A stretch of 64,000 bases of DNA from Arenimonas composti TR7-09 = DSM 18010 (GCF_000426365.1 NZ_AUFF01000001.1:62001-126000); one strand, 5' to 3'; positions 1-9,500 are shown, counted from the first letter of the stretch. A program made the numbers and translations. The notes: generated by a model not told the origin, from the sequence alone.

Positions 1-1
1 G

Positions 2-271
2 CGCGGCAAGACCAGCATCGCCGACTTCCTCGTCGTCGTCTCCGGCACCTCGACCCGCCACGTGAAGTCGATCGCCGACGAGGTGATCAAGTTCGCGAAG
101 AAGTGCGGCGTGATGCCGCTCGGCGTCGAGGGCGAGCGGGAGGCCGAGTGGGTACTCGTCGACCTCGGCGACGTGATCGTGCACGTGATGCTGCCGCGCG
201 TCCGCGAGTTCTACGCGCTCGAGCGCCTGTGGACCGTCGGCGACCAGCCGCCGGAAGACCTCCCGGCCTGA
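2..271 (+). CDS. rsfS: Ribosome silencing factor RsfS (3' part only)
   Basis: Only the C-terminal part is present; the reading frame is open from base 2 and the gene begins before the window. The stretch DFLVVVSGTSTRHVKSIADE near the left edge is the family signature. The remainder ends with the usual acidic strand-loop region and a short tail. RsfS binds ribosomal protein uL14 on the 50S subunit and blocks subunit joining under nutrient limitation. rlmH follows after 16 bp, the standard rsfS-rlmH pairing. Identification is firm; the true start cannot be seen. Confidence 0.93.
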   Translation, partial: RGKTSIADFLVVVSGTSTRHVKSIADEVIKFAKKCGVMPLGVEGEREAEWVLVDLGDVIVHVMLPRVREFYALERLWTVGDQPPEDLPA

Positions 272-287
272 ATTCCCGGCCGCGCCG

Positions 288-758
288 ATGAAGGCGAAGC
301 TGATCGCCGTCGGCGAGAAGGCACCCGGCTGGGTCGCCGAAGGTTTCGCCGAATACCAGAAGCGGCTGTCGCACTGGCTGCCGCTGGAACTGGTCGAAGT
401 GACGCCCGGCCAGCGCGGCAAGGGCCGCGACGCGGCCAGAGCGACCGCAGACGAGGGGGCGCGCGTGCTCTCCGCGCTGCCGAAGCACGCGCTGGTCGTC
501 GCGCTCGACGGCCGCGGCGCGGCATGGAGTTCCGAGAAGCTGGCGACGCGCCTCGAACACTGGCGGCAGCAGGGCCGCGACCTCGCGTTCCTGATCGGCG
601 GTCCCGAGGGCCATGCCGCCGACGTGCTGTCCGCGGCCGACGAATCCTGGTCACTCGGCCCGCTCACGCTGCCGCATATGCTCGTGCGGCTGGTCGTCGC
701 CGAGCAGCTCTACCGCGCGGCCTCGCTGCTCGCCAACCATCCCTATCACCGCGCCTGA
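288..758 (+). CDS. rlmH: 23S rRNA pseudouridine-1915 N3-methyltransferase RlmH
   Basis: This 156-residue protein has the normal family length. It starts MKAKLIAVGEK and carries the SPOUT knot elements: VALDGRG, the SAM-binding loop FLIGGPEGH, and the C-terminal SLGPLTLPHMLVRLVVAEQLYRA-type helix ending in YHRA. RlmH methylates pseudouridine 1915 in helix 69 of 23S rRNA on the assembled 70S ribosome. It lies directly after rsfS. The next gene in relatives is maf, but here an Rhs fragment begins within a few bases of the rlmH stop. The rlmH C-terminus itself is intact. Confidence 0.96.
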   Translation: MKAKLIAVGEKAPGWVAEGFAEYQKRLSHWLPLELVEVTPGQRGKGRDAARATADEGARVLSALPKHALVVALDGRGAAWSSEKLATRLEHWRQQGRDLAFLIGGPEGHAADVLSAADESWSLGPLTLPHMLVRLVVAEQLYRAASLLANHPYHRA

Positions 759-759
759 G

Positions 760-2886
760 GTTCGCGCGGAGGGAAATCACGACCCCTACGGCCGACTCTG
801 CAAGACGGTGGAGCCGGAAACCGGCGCCACGGTGCTGCAATACGATGCCGCAGGAAACCTCCTGTGGAGCGCGGCGGGTCTGGCACTGCCCTCGACCTCG
901 TCCTCACTCTGCGAATCCGACCGTGCCGTCGCCTACACCTCCGGCCGCCGCGTCGACCGCGCCTACGACACGCGCAACCGGCTCGTGCAGCTGACGTTCC
1001 CCGACGGCAACGGCGACCAGGTCCTGACCTACACCGCGGATGGCCTCCCCGCGACCGTCGAGACGAAGAATGACGCCGGCGGCACGACGCTGATGAATAC
1101 CTACAGCTACAACCGGCTTCGCCTGTTGAAGGCCGAGACCACTGGCTATGCCGGCTGGTTCACCTGGACGCTCGACTACAGCTACACACCGTCCGGGCAC
1201 CTCGCGTCGCACACGTATCCGAACGGGCTCGTCGTCGCCTACGCGCCGAACGCGCTCGGCCAGCCGACCCAGGCCGGCACGTGGGCCACGGGTGTGCAGT
1301 ACCACCCCAGCGGCGCGGTGAAGTCCTTCACCTACGGCAACGGTCGTACGCATTCGCTCACCCTGAACGCGCGCGGGCTGCCGCTGCGCATCAACGACAA
1401 CGGCGGCACGCTGCGGCAGGACCATGTCTATGATGCGAACGGAAATGTCACGCAGATCATCGACGGGCTCGCGGCCACGCGCACGCGCACGATGACCTAC
1501 GACCCGCTGGACCGCTTGCTGACCGCGACGTCACCGTCGTTCGGCGGCGATCACTGGCATCGCTTCTCGTATGACGCATTCGACAATCTGCGGTCGTGGA
1601 CGCTCGCCGGCGTCAAGGACTATGCGAGCTACGAGTACGACGCGAACAACCGCCTCCAGCGGATCCGCGCAACAGGTGGTGCGGTGCTGCGCAATTTCGC
1701 GCACGACGTGCAGGGCAATCTGCGGTGGACGGACGGCCAGGAGTACGAGTTCGACTTCGGCAACCGCCTCCGCAGCGTCACCGGCGTGGAGTACTACCGC
1801 TACGACGCCCTCGGGCGCCGCGCGCTGGTCTACCGGCCCCCGACCGTCGAATATCCGACCGGCCACACGACGCTGTGGATGTACAGCCGGGCGGGGCAGC
1901 CGATCCTGTCGCATCGCGGCGACCACGTGCCGACGACGCACGCGAACATCTATCTCGGCTCGCGGATCGTGGCGACTGTCGAGGCGGTGGCGTCGACAGG
2001 AACCGTCATCAAAAGCCTGTACCAGCACACCGACGCGCTAGGGAGTCCGGTGGCGGTGACCAATACCGCGGGCGCAGTCGTCGATCGGACGGTGTACGAC
2101 CCATACGGGGGCGCGGTGGGCGATGTGGTGGACGGACTCGGATATACCGGTCATGTAGAGGATGGGCGGACCAGCTTGGTCTATATGCAGCAGCGCTATT
2201 ACGACGCTGGCATCGCTGGATTCCTCTCAGTTGACCCTTATGGCGTCGCGCAAGAGTCCGGCAGGAACTTCGGCCGATTCAAGTACGCGGCAAATAATCC
2301 GTTCACTTTCACAGACCCGGATGGGCGACGCGAGGCTGCAGACAGGTTCGGAGACCAGTTCAAGGCAGATGCGGAGGCGGGAAACATTTCGGATTACGAT
2401 AGTTTTCGCGTTCCAGCTCTCGTTGTCACTGCTGCAATGTTGGTTGGGCCTCCAGCACTGTTCTTGATGCCTGAGGCAGGAGGTCTCGCGACCGCTGACT
2501 CATGGGTTGCGATAAACGCGGCGCGTAGTGCGGCCAGCGCCGCGGAGGCGGCTGGCGCCACCAGTGGGGCCACCAGTGGTCTCGCGTTGCCCACAGGGCA
2601 GGTATTCACGGGAGCCAGCACAAACGCAGGAGGGGCCGGCTTTGCGACGAATCCGATAGTCCAGCGTGCGCTCGACTCAATAGCTCCCGCCCTGAGGTCT
2701 TGCTATCACGGCCAATGTGGTGAGGTAGGCGCCCTCAGTAATGCACTAAATGCTGGTGCGCGGGTTGAGGGTGGCGTCATGGCAACTGTTCGGACAGTAG
2801 GAAAAGACATTCTTGATGGTTGTCCCACCTGCCAACGGCTAGCGGATAGGCTTGGCGTGCGACTTGTAGAGACTCCTCCACCATAG
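760..2886 (+). CDS. Rhs C-terminal fragment with YwqJ-like deaminase toxin tip
   Basis: YD-repeat protein: many YDxxGN/YDALGR-type repeats, then the Rhs core end (LGSPVAVTNTAG, YDPYGG, GYTGHVED, VYMQQRYYD, FLSVDPYG, YAANNPFTFTDPDG). About 185 variable residues follow. The tip has HGQCGEVGALSNAL (codons near 2707-2745) and CPTCQRLADRLGV (from 2821). This is the layout of YwqJ-type deaminases: a zinc-ligand Cys and catalytic Glu, then CxxC. The N-terminal half of a normal Rhs protein (PAAR or secretion domains, early repeats) is absent. The frame is open back into rlmH without a ribosome site; the first in-frame candidates are GTG 808 or later. It therefore looks like a displaced, start-less Rhs end. 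The tip is visibly poorer in GC than its surroundings. Family placement rests on motifs only. Confidence 0.8.
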   Translation, partial: VRAEGNHDPYGRLCKTVEPETGATVLQYDAAGNLLWSAAGLALPSTSSSLCESDRAVAYTSGRRVDRAYDTRNRLVQLTFPDGNGDQVLTYTADGLPATVETKNDAGGTTLMNTYSYNRLRLLKAETTGYAGWFTWTLDYSYTPSGHLASHTYPNGLVVAYAPNALGQPTQAGTWATGVQYHPSGAVKSFTYGNGRTHSLTLNARGLPLRINDNGGTLRQDHVYDANGNVTQIIDGLAATRTRTMTYDPLDRLLTATSPSFGGDHWHRFSYDAFDNLRSWTLAGVKDYASYEYDANNRLQRIRATGGAVLRNFAHDVQGNLRWTDGQEYEFDFGNRLRSVTGVEYYRYDALGRRALVYRPPTVEYPTGHTTLWMYSRAGQPILSHRGDHVPTTHANIYLGSRIVATVEAVASTGTVIKSLYQHTDALGSPVAVTNTAGAVVDRTVYDPYGGAVGDVVDGLGYTGHVEDGRTSLVYMQQRYYDAGIAGFLSVDPYGVAQESGRNFGRFKYAANNPFTFTDPDGRREAADRFGDQFKADAEAGNISDYDSFRVPALVVTAAMLVGPPALFLMPEAGGLATADSWVAINAARSAASAAEAAGATSGATSGLALPTGQVFTGASTNAGGAGFATNPIVQRALDSIAPALRSCYHGQCGEVGALSNALNAGARVEGGVMATVRTVGKDILDGCPTCQRLADRLGVRLVETPPP

Positions 2887-2909
2887 GAGGTCAACGGCGG
2901 GAGTGCATC

Positions 2910-3386
2910 ATGTCAACAGAACAGCCTCTTGAAAGAGCACTAGCGATGTCCGCGATTGCCTTAGCTGATACCGAGCTGTCAGAACACGAGCGTCGATGTC
3001 AGCTCGCGGCGTACGCTAAGGACAGGACGCAAGAGGCGCGGATAAGGGAGTGGCTTCCTGAGGCTTTCGGATGGGTGCTTCTCCGGGCCGTGGAAGGATT
3101 GCGCCTTCCCGGAACCTTTCACGTTCGGGACCGTGATGGAGTTTGGCACGAGCTTGACATGGCGGCGGAACCTATGTTCGACGATATGGTTCTCTTGGCA
3201 ACAAACATGCTGAATTCGGAGATGCGCGGCGTCTTCGAAACGTTAGCGCTCAGAAGTTCGATGGTTCGTGCATTGAACGTCGCGCTCAACTCAGGTGCAA
3301 ACGTCCGAACGGTGACTATTTCAGGGCCTGCATTCATCGGGCTTAGAACAGAATATTACGAGGGGAAGAATGCCGGGAAGATCTGA
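2910..3386 (+). CDS. Probable immunity protein for the Rhs deaminase tip (family not recognised)
   Basis: A 158-residue acidic, apparently cytosolic protein with no signal peptide or membrane segment. It begins 23 bp after the Rhs stop with GGGAG about 7 bases before ATG. Visible features are a helical N-terminus (residues 1-50), WLPEAFGWVLLRAVEGL, a central FHVRDRDGVWHEL strand pair, a helical MLNSEMRGVFETLALRSS region and a C-terminal strand ending GLRTEYY. Base composition is AT-richer than the chromosome and matches the toxin tip. The position directly after a polymorphic toxin tip is the classic place for an immunity gene, which is the only basis for the role. I do not recognise the family. 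Confidence 0.6.
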   Translation: MSTEQPLERALAMSAIALADTELSEHERRCQLAAYAKDRTQEARIREWLPEAFGWVLLRAVEGLRLPGTFHVRDRDGVWHELDMAAEPMFDDMVLLATNMLNSEMRGVFETLALRSSMVRALNVALNSGANVRTVTISGPAFIGLRTEYYEGKNAGKI

Positions 3387-3398
3387 AGGAGATCAAGG

Positions 3399-4184
3399 AT
3401 GCGTTGGATTTCCTCGTTGGTACTGGTACTCGCGACCAGCCCCGCGTTTGCCTCAAGGCAGATCCCGTGATTGCTGTCCGAAAGGGTGGCCGAATCGGAC
3501 TTCATCGGCATCGTGGTCACCGAGTCGCGTGAAGAATTCATCGTCGACGGCTTCGCGATCGGCGGTTGGTCGATCCGGGTGGAGCGCGTGCTGAAGGGGC
3601 GCGCGGCGACGATGCTGGCCGTCGACGGCGGTGGCTGGGGCTCGTCGCCCGGCTGTTGCGAACAAGGCGCGCGCTATCTGCTGTTCTCGAAGCGGGGTTA
3701 TCACGTTTTCGACCCCGGGGCCGGTTCGGATCCGCCTCCCGTTGGAACGGACGTCTTCGTTTCGCCGGTCGACGGCAAATTCGGCACATTGAGGGTCGTC
3801 GAAGATCGTGTCGAATGGCCGGCGACGCCAGGCCTGACTGCGGATCCGGATGGTCGGGTCGCGCTTGCGCTGGCCACCCGCCTCGTGCGTCGTGAGTTGG
3901 ACACGCCGATGCCTTCCGAAGAAGTGCTCGATCGTCTGGAAGCGTCGATCGAACTGCCTGCCGGCGCGCATCGACTCGAGGAATATTCGCGAATCTACGC
4001 GTCGGACTCGGCGGCGGGAACGATCGTCGGGTTCCTCATGCGCGACGTCGGCGGGCGATCAAGCCGTCGGATTTGGGAGATGCCGCGGGTATTCGATGGC
4101 GGCTGCGATGTCGTTCGCCTCGAGTATGTGGTGGCGGACGATCGCTTTCATTGGGTGGCGTGCAACGAGGCGTCACCTGATTGA
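3399..4184 (+). pseudogene. Secreted protein gene interrupted by an in-frame TGA
   Basis: A strong ribosome site (GAAGGAG, 7 bases upstream) precedes ATG 3399. This opens a clean signal peptide, MRWISSLVLVLATSPAFAS, stopped by TGA at 3468-3470 after 23 codons. The same frame continues at once with LLSERVAESDFIGIVV and stays open to 4184. The downstream part (about 237 residues) reads like a secreted protein related to TIMP-like/CSC-type families: SxxVAESDFIGIVV, VERVLKG, a Cys pair in GSSPGCCEQGARYLLF, then KFGTLRV. No ribosome site precedes the TTG at 3471. The simplest reading is a single nonsense change in a secreted-protein gene. Readthrough or a sequencing error are alternatives. The gene starts 12 bp after the immunity gene and belongs to the accessory island. 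Confidence 0.6.
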
Positions 4185-4241
4185 TCCGGTTTTCCCGAAG
4201 GCTCCAGGGCCTGGGGCTCATGACTGTGTCGGAGGGTGCGG

Positions 4242-4397
4242 ATGAAAGGAACACCTGTTCTGGCTTTCCTCGCTCTTGCGGTCGTTTCAATGCCGCGATG
4301 CGTGCCGGCAGGCCGTGCGCCTGGATCGGCCCTCGCGCGTGGTCGCCGGGGCGGCCGTTCTCGGCCCGACGAACTGCCGGGCTACCTCCGGTCCTGA
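4242..4397 (+). CDS. Small hypothetical ORF with signal-peptide-like N-terminus
   Basis: A 51-codon ORF begins at ATG 4242 with GGAGGG about 6 bases upstream. It encodes MKGTPVLAFLALAVVSMPRC and then an Arg/Gly-rich stretch to TGA 4395-4397. The first 20 residues look like a secretion signal, possibly with a lipobox-like Cys, but the mature part is too short and basic to suggest a fold. It may be the 5' remnant of a second secreted protein of the same island. Function unknown; it may be non-functional. Confidence 0.3.
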   Translation: MKGTPVLAFLALAVVSMPRCVPAGRAPGSALARGRRGGRSRPDELPGYLRS

Positions 4398-4472
4398 ACC
4401 GCGCCCGCCGGCAGCTGCCGGGATACGGCCCGATCCATGCGGCCGCGACACCGCAGCCGCTATGCTTCACGG

Positions 4473-5042
4473 ATGCTCCATCTCGCCTCGCAGTCCCCCC
4501 GCCGCCGTGAACTGCTGACCCTGCTCGGGGTCGAGTTCGGTCTCCTCGATGTCGACGTGCCGGAGGAACGCCTGCCAGGCGAGCCGCCCGCCGGCTACGT
4601 CAGCCGCGTCGCCCGTGAGAAGGCCGGCGCCGGCCTGCTGAAAGTCGTCGGTTCCCCGGGCGCGGTCGTGCTCGGCGCCGACACCGAGGTGGTGCTCGGC
4701 GACCGCGTCTACGGCAAGCCGGCCGACGAAGCCGATGCCCTGGCGATGCTGCGCAGCCTGTCCGGCCGGCCGCACACGGTGATCTCGACGGTCTGGCTGG
4801 TGTCGGCGGATCGCGAGCAGCACCTGAGCAGCGAATCGCAGGTCACGTTCGCCGACCTCGACGACGCCCAGCTCGCCGCCTACCTGGCCTGCGGCGAATG
4901 GCGCGGCAAGGCCGGCGCCTACGGCATCCAGGGCCGCGCCGCCGCCTTCGTTTCACATCTCGCCGGCAGCCATTCCGGCGTGATGGGCCTGCCGATGCAC
5001 GAGACCGCGCGACTGCTGCGCGCCTTCGCCCTGATCCCCTGA
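4473..5042 (+). CDS. maf: Maf/YhdE-type nucleoside triphosphate pyrophosphatase
   Basis: Residues 1-12 read MLHLASQSPRRR, the universal Maf start (Ser-Arg-Arg phosphate-binding loop). This fixes the start at 4473 rather than an upstream ATG at 4437. VVLGADTEVVLG and YGKPADEADALAMLRSLSG form the active site, and GAYGIQGRAAAF plus GSHSGVMGLP match the YhdE branch that hydrolyses dTTP/UTP and modified pyrimidine nucleotides. Length is 189 residues, normal. It is followed after 10 bp by rng, the usual maf-rng pair, so it probably heads the maf-rng-yhdP-tldD transcription unit. Confidence 0.94.
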   Translation: MLHLASQSPRRRELLTLLGVEFGLLDVDVPEERLPGEPPAGYVSRVAREKAGAGLLKVVGSPGAVVLGADTEVVLGDRVYGKPADEADALAMLRSLSGRPHTVISTVWLVSADREQHLSSESQVTFADLDDAQLAAYLACGEWRGKAGAYGIQGRAAAFVSHLAGSHSGVMGLPMHETARLLRAFALIP

Positions 5043-5052
5043 CGAGGCCGCG

Positions 5053-6540
5053 ATGTCCGAAGAGATCCTGATCAACGTCACCCCGCGCGAGACCCGCGTG
5101 GCCGTCGTCGAGAACGGCATGCTGCAGGAGCTGCACATCGAGCGCGCCTCCCGCCGCGGTGTCGTCGGCAACATCTACAAGGGCCGGGTGCAGCGGGTGA
5201 TGCCGGGCATGCAGGCCGCCTTCGTCGAGATCGGCCTGGAGCGCGCCGCCTTCCTGCACGCCTCCGACATCCTGCGCCCGCAGGTGCAGGGCACCGACGC
5301 CGCCGATGCGCCGGTGCTGGAGAAGAGCCAGCCGACCCCGGCGATCAGCTCGCTGGTGCACGAGGGCCAGGAGATCGTCGTCCAGGTGGTCAAGGACCCG
5401 ATCGGCAGCAAGGGCGCGCGGCTGACGACCCAGCTCAGCATCCCGTCGCGCTACCTGGTGTTCCTGCCGCAGTCGCGGGTGCTCGGCGTGTCCGCGCGCA
5501 TCGAGGACGAGGCCGAGCGCACACGCCTGAAGACGCTGATTGCGGAACTGGCGAACGGCAGCGGCCAGGGCTACATCGTGCGCACCAATGCCGAGGCGCA
5601 GCCGGCCGAAGCCCTGGCGGAGGACGTCGCCTACCTGCGCCGCGCCTGGGACGTGATCAAGCAGGCGATGGCGACCACCAGGGTCGGCCAGCGCGTCTAC
5701 GAGGACCTGGCGCTGCCGCTGCGCGCGGTGCGCGACCTGATGCGCAAGGAAGTCACGGCGGTGCAGGTGGATTCTCGCGAGGCCTACGAGCGCCTCTGCG
5801 GCTTCGCCCGCCAGTTCATGCCCGAACTCGCGCAGCGCATCGAGCACTACACCGGCGAGCGGCCGATCTTCGACCTCTACGGGGTCGAGGACGAGATCCA
5901 GCGCGCGCTGCAGAAGGAAGTGCCGCTGAAGTCCGGCGGCTACCTGGTGATCGACCAGACCGAGGCGATGGCGACGATCGACGTCAACACCGGCAGCTTC
6001 CTCGGCCAGCGCAACCTCGAGGAGACCGTGTACCGCACGAACCTCGAGGCGGCGCAGGCGGTGGCGCGGCAGCTGCGGCTGCGCAACCTCGGCGGCATCA
6101 TCATCATCGACTTCATCGACATGACCGACGACGAGCACAAGCGGCAGGTGCTGCGCACGCTCGAGAAGGGCCTGGCGCACGACCACGCGCGCACGTCGGT
6201 ACACGATTTCTCGCCGCTGGGCCTGGTCGAGATGACTCGCAAGCGGACCACCGAATCGCTCGAGCGCCAGCTCTGCGAGCCCTGCCACGAATGCAATGGC
6301 CGCGGCACGCTGAAGACGCCGGAGACGCTGACCTACGAGATCTTCCGTGAGATCACCCGCGCGGTGCGCCAGTTCGAGGCGCAGCAGCTGCTGGTGATCG
6401 CTTCGCCGAAGGTCGTCGGCAAGATCACCGACGAGGAGTCGGCGGCGGTGGCCGAGCTCGAGGAGTTCCTCGGCAAATCGATCCGCTTCCAGCCCGACGA
6501 GCAGTACGCGCAGGAACAATACGACGTGGTGCTGCTGTAA
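5053..6540 (+). CDS. rng: Ribonuclease G
   Basis: A 495-residue RNase E/G family endonuclease without the long C-terminal scaffold of RNase E, hence RNase G. The N-terminal S1 domain (GNIYKGRVQRVMPGMQAAFVEIG region) is clear. Catalytic aspartates are visible at Asp310 (ATIDVNTGSF) and Asp353 (IIIIDFIDM); the 43-residue spacing equals that of E. coli RNase E. The zinc-link region is CEPCHEC at residues 408-414. RNase G matures the 5' end of 16S rRNA and degrades some mRNAs. It sits between maf and yhdP as in other gammaproteobacteria. Confidence 0.95.
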   Translation: MSEEILINVTPRETRVAVVENGMLQELHIERASRRGVVGNIYKGRVQRVMPGMQAAFVEIGLERAAFLHASDILRPQVQGTDAADAPVLEKSQPTPAISSLVHEGQEIVVQVVKDPIGSKGARLTTQLSIPSRYLVFLPQSRVLGVSARIEDEAERTRLKTLIAELANGSGQGYIVRTNAEAQPAEALAEDVAYLRRAWDVIKQAMATTRVGQRVYEDLALPLRAVRDLMRKEVTAVQVDSREAYERLCGFARQFMPELAQRIEHYTGERPIFDLYGVEDEIQRALQKEVPLKSGGYLVIDQTEAMATIDVNTGSFLGQRNLEETVYRTNLEAAQAVARQLRLRNLGGIIIIDFIDMTDDEHKRQVLRTLEKGLAHDHARTSVHDFSPLGLVEMTRKRTTESLERQLCEPCHECNGRGTLKTPETLTYEIFREITRAVRQFEAQQLLVIASPKVVGKITDEESAAVAELEEFLGKSIRFQPDEQYAQEQYDVVLL

Positions 6541-6548
6541 CCGGCGCC

Positions 6549-9500
6549 ATGCCGAACCCGCTGCGCCGCCGGATCCGCCACGCCCGTCGCCTGCTGGGCT
6601 ACGGCGTGCTGGTCGTGCTGATCCTGCTGGCGACCGTCGTCGGCGTCCTCGGCCAGCTGCTGCCGCTGGTCGAACGCCACCCGGAGAAGATCGCCGGCTG
6701 GCTCAGCGAACGCGCCGGCCAGCCGGTGCGCTTCGACCGCGCCACCGGCGAATGGACCGGCCGCGGCCCGCGTTTCCGCTTCGACGGCCTGCGCATCGGC
6801 GACGGCGAGCGCGTGCTCGACGTCGGCAGTGCCGAGCTGCTTGTCGCCGTGTATTCCGGGCTGCTGCCGGGCGAGCCGCTGACCGAGCTGAAGATCCACG
6901 ACCTGGCGCTGAGCCTGGAAGAGGGCGAGGACCGCCGCTGGCGCCTGTCCGGCCTGCCCTTCGAACCCGACCCGGCCGTCGATCCGCTCGACACCCTCGA
7001 GCGCCTCGGCGAACTGCAGGTCGAACGCGCGCGCCTGACCATCGTCTCGCCGCTGCTGACGGCGCCGCGCGAGCTGCCGCGGGTCGACCTGCGCCTGCGC
7101 GTCGACGGCGAGCTGCTGCGCGCCGGCGTGCGCGTCTGGGCCGACGCCGGCGGCCCGCCGCTGACCGTGGTCGCCGACCTGCGCCGCAGCGACTGGTCCG
7201 GCAGCCTGTGGGCCGGTGGCCAAGACCTGCAGCTGCGCCAGTGGGGACCGCTGCTGCACCGCACCGGCGTCGCGATCGCCGGCGAGGCCGACCTCGACCT
7301 GTGGGCGACGATCGACGGCCAGCGTGTCGTCGACGTGCGCTGCCGCGCCGACCTGCAGCCGCTGGCGCTCGTCGCGTTGACGCCGTGGCTGCCGCAGCCG
7401 GCGGACGACGCCGCGACGCCCGGCGCGGGCACCCCGGGCGGTGAATCCGTCGCGGCCGCAGAACCGCTGCCACTCCGCTCGCCGCCGGTGGCCTGGGAAC
7501 GCGCGCGCCTGCTCGGCCGCTGGCAGGTCGCCGGCGAAGGCTGGCAGCTGCACATCCCCGAACTGGAGATCGACGAAGCCGGCGACGGCGCCACCCGCCG
7601 CTTCGACGGCCTGTGGATCGCCCGCGAGGGCGAGCGCTTCGCCGCCGCCGCGCCGCGGCTGGACCTCGGCCCGGCGCGGGCGCTGGCGACCCTCGTCGAC
7701 GCGCTGCCGCCGGGGCTGCGGCAATGGCTGTTCCGCGCCGCGCCCGATGGCCGCATCGAGGATGTCGAACTCGCCGGCACCGGTGGCGAGTGGCAGGGCC
7801 GCGCCCGCCTCGTCGACGCCGGCTGGGCACCGTACGGACGCCGGCCGGGTCTCGGCGGCCTGTCCGGCGAAGCCGTGTTCGACCAGAGCGGCGGCGCCTT
7901 CGAACTCGCGGAGGCCGGTCGCAGCCATTTCGACTGGCGCGGTTTCCGCCAGCCGCTCGACATCGGCCTGCGCGGCACCCTGGGCTGGTGGCGCGACGAG
8001 GCCGGCGAATGGCACGCCGGCGCCGCCGGCCTGCGCATCGACGGCGACGGCTACGGCGCCGACGTGCGCGCCGAACTGCACTTCCTGCCCGGCGACGTCG
8101 CGCCGCGGCTCGACCTGGCGGCGCTCGTGGACGACACGGACGTGCCGGTCGCCGGCTTGTTCTGGGTGCCCGGCAGCATGTCGGCCGCGGCGATCGACTG
8201 GCTCGACCGCGGCCTGCTCGCCGGCCGGGTGACCCGGGGGCGGGCGGTGCTCGCCGGCGAGCTCGGGCACTGGCCGTTTCGCGACGGCGGTGGCCGTTTC
8301 GACGCGCGCACCCGCGTCGTCGGTGCCCGCGTCGACTTCCACCGCGAATGGCCGCAGGCCGAGGCCCTCGATGTCGACGTCGGCTTCGATGGTCCCGGCA
8401 TGTCCTTCGAGGCCGGCGCCGGCAGCGTGCTCGGCAACCGCGTCGAGCACTTCACCGGCACGATCAGCGACTTCCGCGATCCGATCCTCGTGCTCGACAT
8501 CACCACGCCGGTCGAGGGCGAGCCATTGCGCCAGCTGCTCCTGGCCAGCCCGCTGCGGCAGAACTGGGACGAACACCTGCAGAACGTGCGGCTGGAGGGA
8601 CCGGCGGCGCTGGCGCTGAAGCTGCAGCTGCCGCTGTCCGCGCGGCTCGGCGAGAACCGCATCGACGGCGTGCTCGAACTCGACGGTGCGCACCTCGTGG
8701 ATCCTCGCTGGGGCGTCGACTTCACCGCCGCGACCGGCGCGACCCGCTTCAGCGAGCGCGGCTTCGCGGTCGAGGCGCTGGCGGTCGAGGTCGACGCGGC
8801 GCCCGCCGTCTTCGACCTGCGCGTCGGTACCGACCACACCGGCGACCCGGCGCTGGCGGCGGTCGCGGTGCTGCGTGGCGAGCTGCCGGCCTCGGCCCTG
8901 CTGCGCCGGCACGAACCGCTGGCCTGGCTGCAGTCCTGGCTGCAGGGCAGGGCCGAATGGAACCTGCGCGTCGACGTGCCGGTGCAGCCCGAGACCGGCC
9001 CGGCGCCGCCGGCGCGGCTGCAGGTGTCGTCCGACCTCGCCGGCATCGCGGTGGCGCTGCCGGCACCGCTGGCCAAGCCGGCGGAGGTGTCGCGCCTGCT
9101 GCGTCTGGAGGCGCCACTGCCGCTGCACGCCGGCGAGACCCGGCTGGCCTGGGGCGAGGACCTGCTGAGCCTGCGCGCACGCAGCGACACCGAGGGCCGC
9201 CTGCGCGGCCTGCTGCGCTTCGGCGCCGAGGCCGACCGCATTCCCGACGCGACCGGGCTGCAGGTCGACGGCGTCGTCGACGTGCTCGATGCCGCCGGCT
9301 GGATCGCCTTCGCCGCGAACGACGGCCAGCATGCCGATGCCGGCGTCGAGGCCCCGCCCGGCAGCGCGCCGCCGGCGGGTGCCGGCGCCGGCAACCTGCG
9401 CAGCGTCGACCTGCAGGTCGGCCGGCTGGAGTTGCTCGGCAGCGCCTTTCCCGATGCCGCCCTGCGCATGCGGCGCCCGGCCGGCGGCGGTACCCGGGTC

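Noticed and set aside
3476-3499. Stem after the in-frame TGA as a selenocysteine insertion element
   Set aside because: The 6-bp stem with a 12-base loop is shorter than known bacterial elements, lacks a clear apical motif, and such stems arise by chance at this GC. Kept only as an alternative within the pseudogene entry.
760-4472. Integrative element with integrase or attachment sites
   Set aside because: The island lacks an integrase, transposase or recognisable direct-repeat boundary; recombination by homology is more likely.
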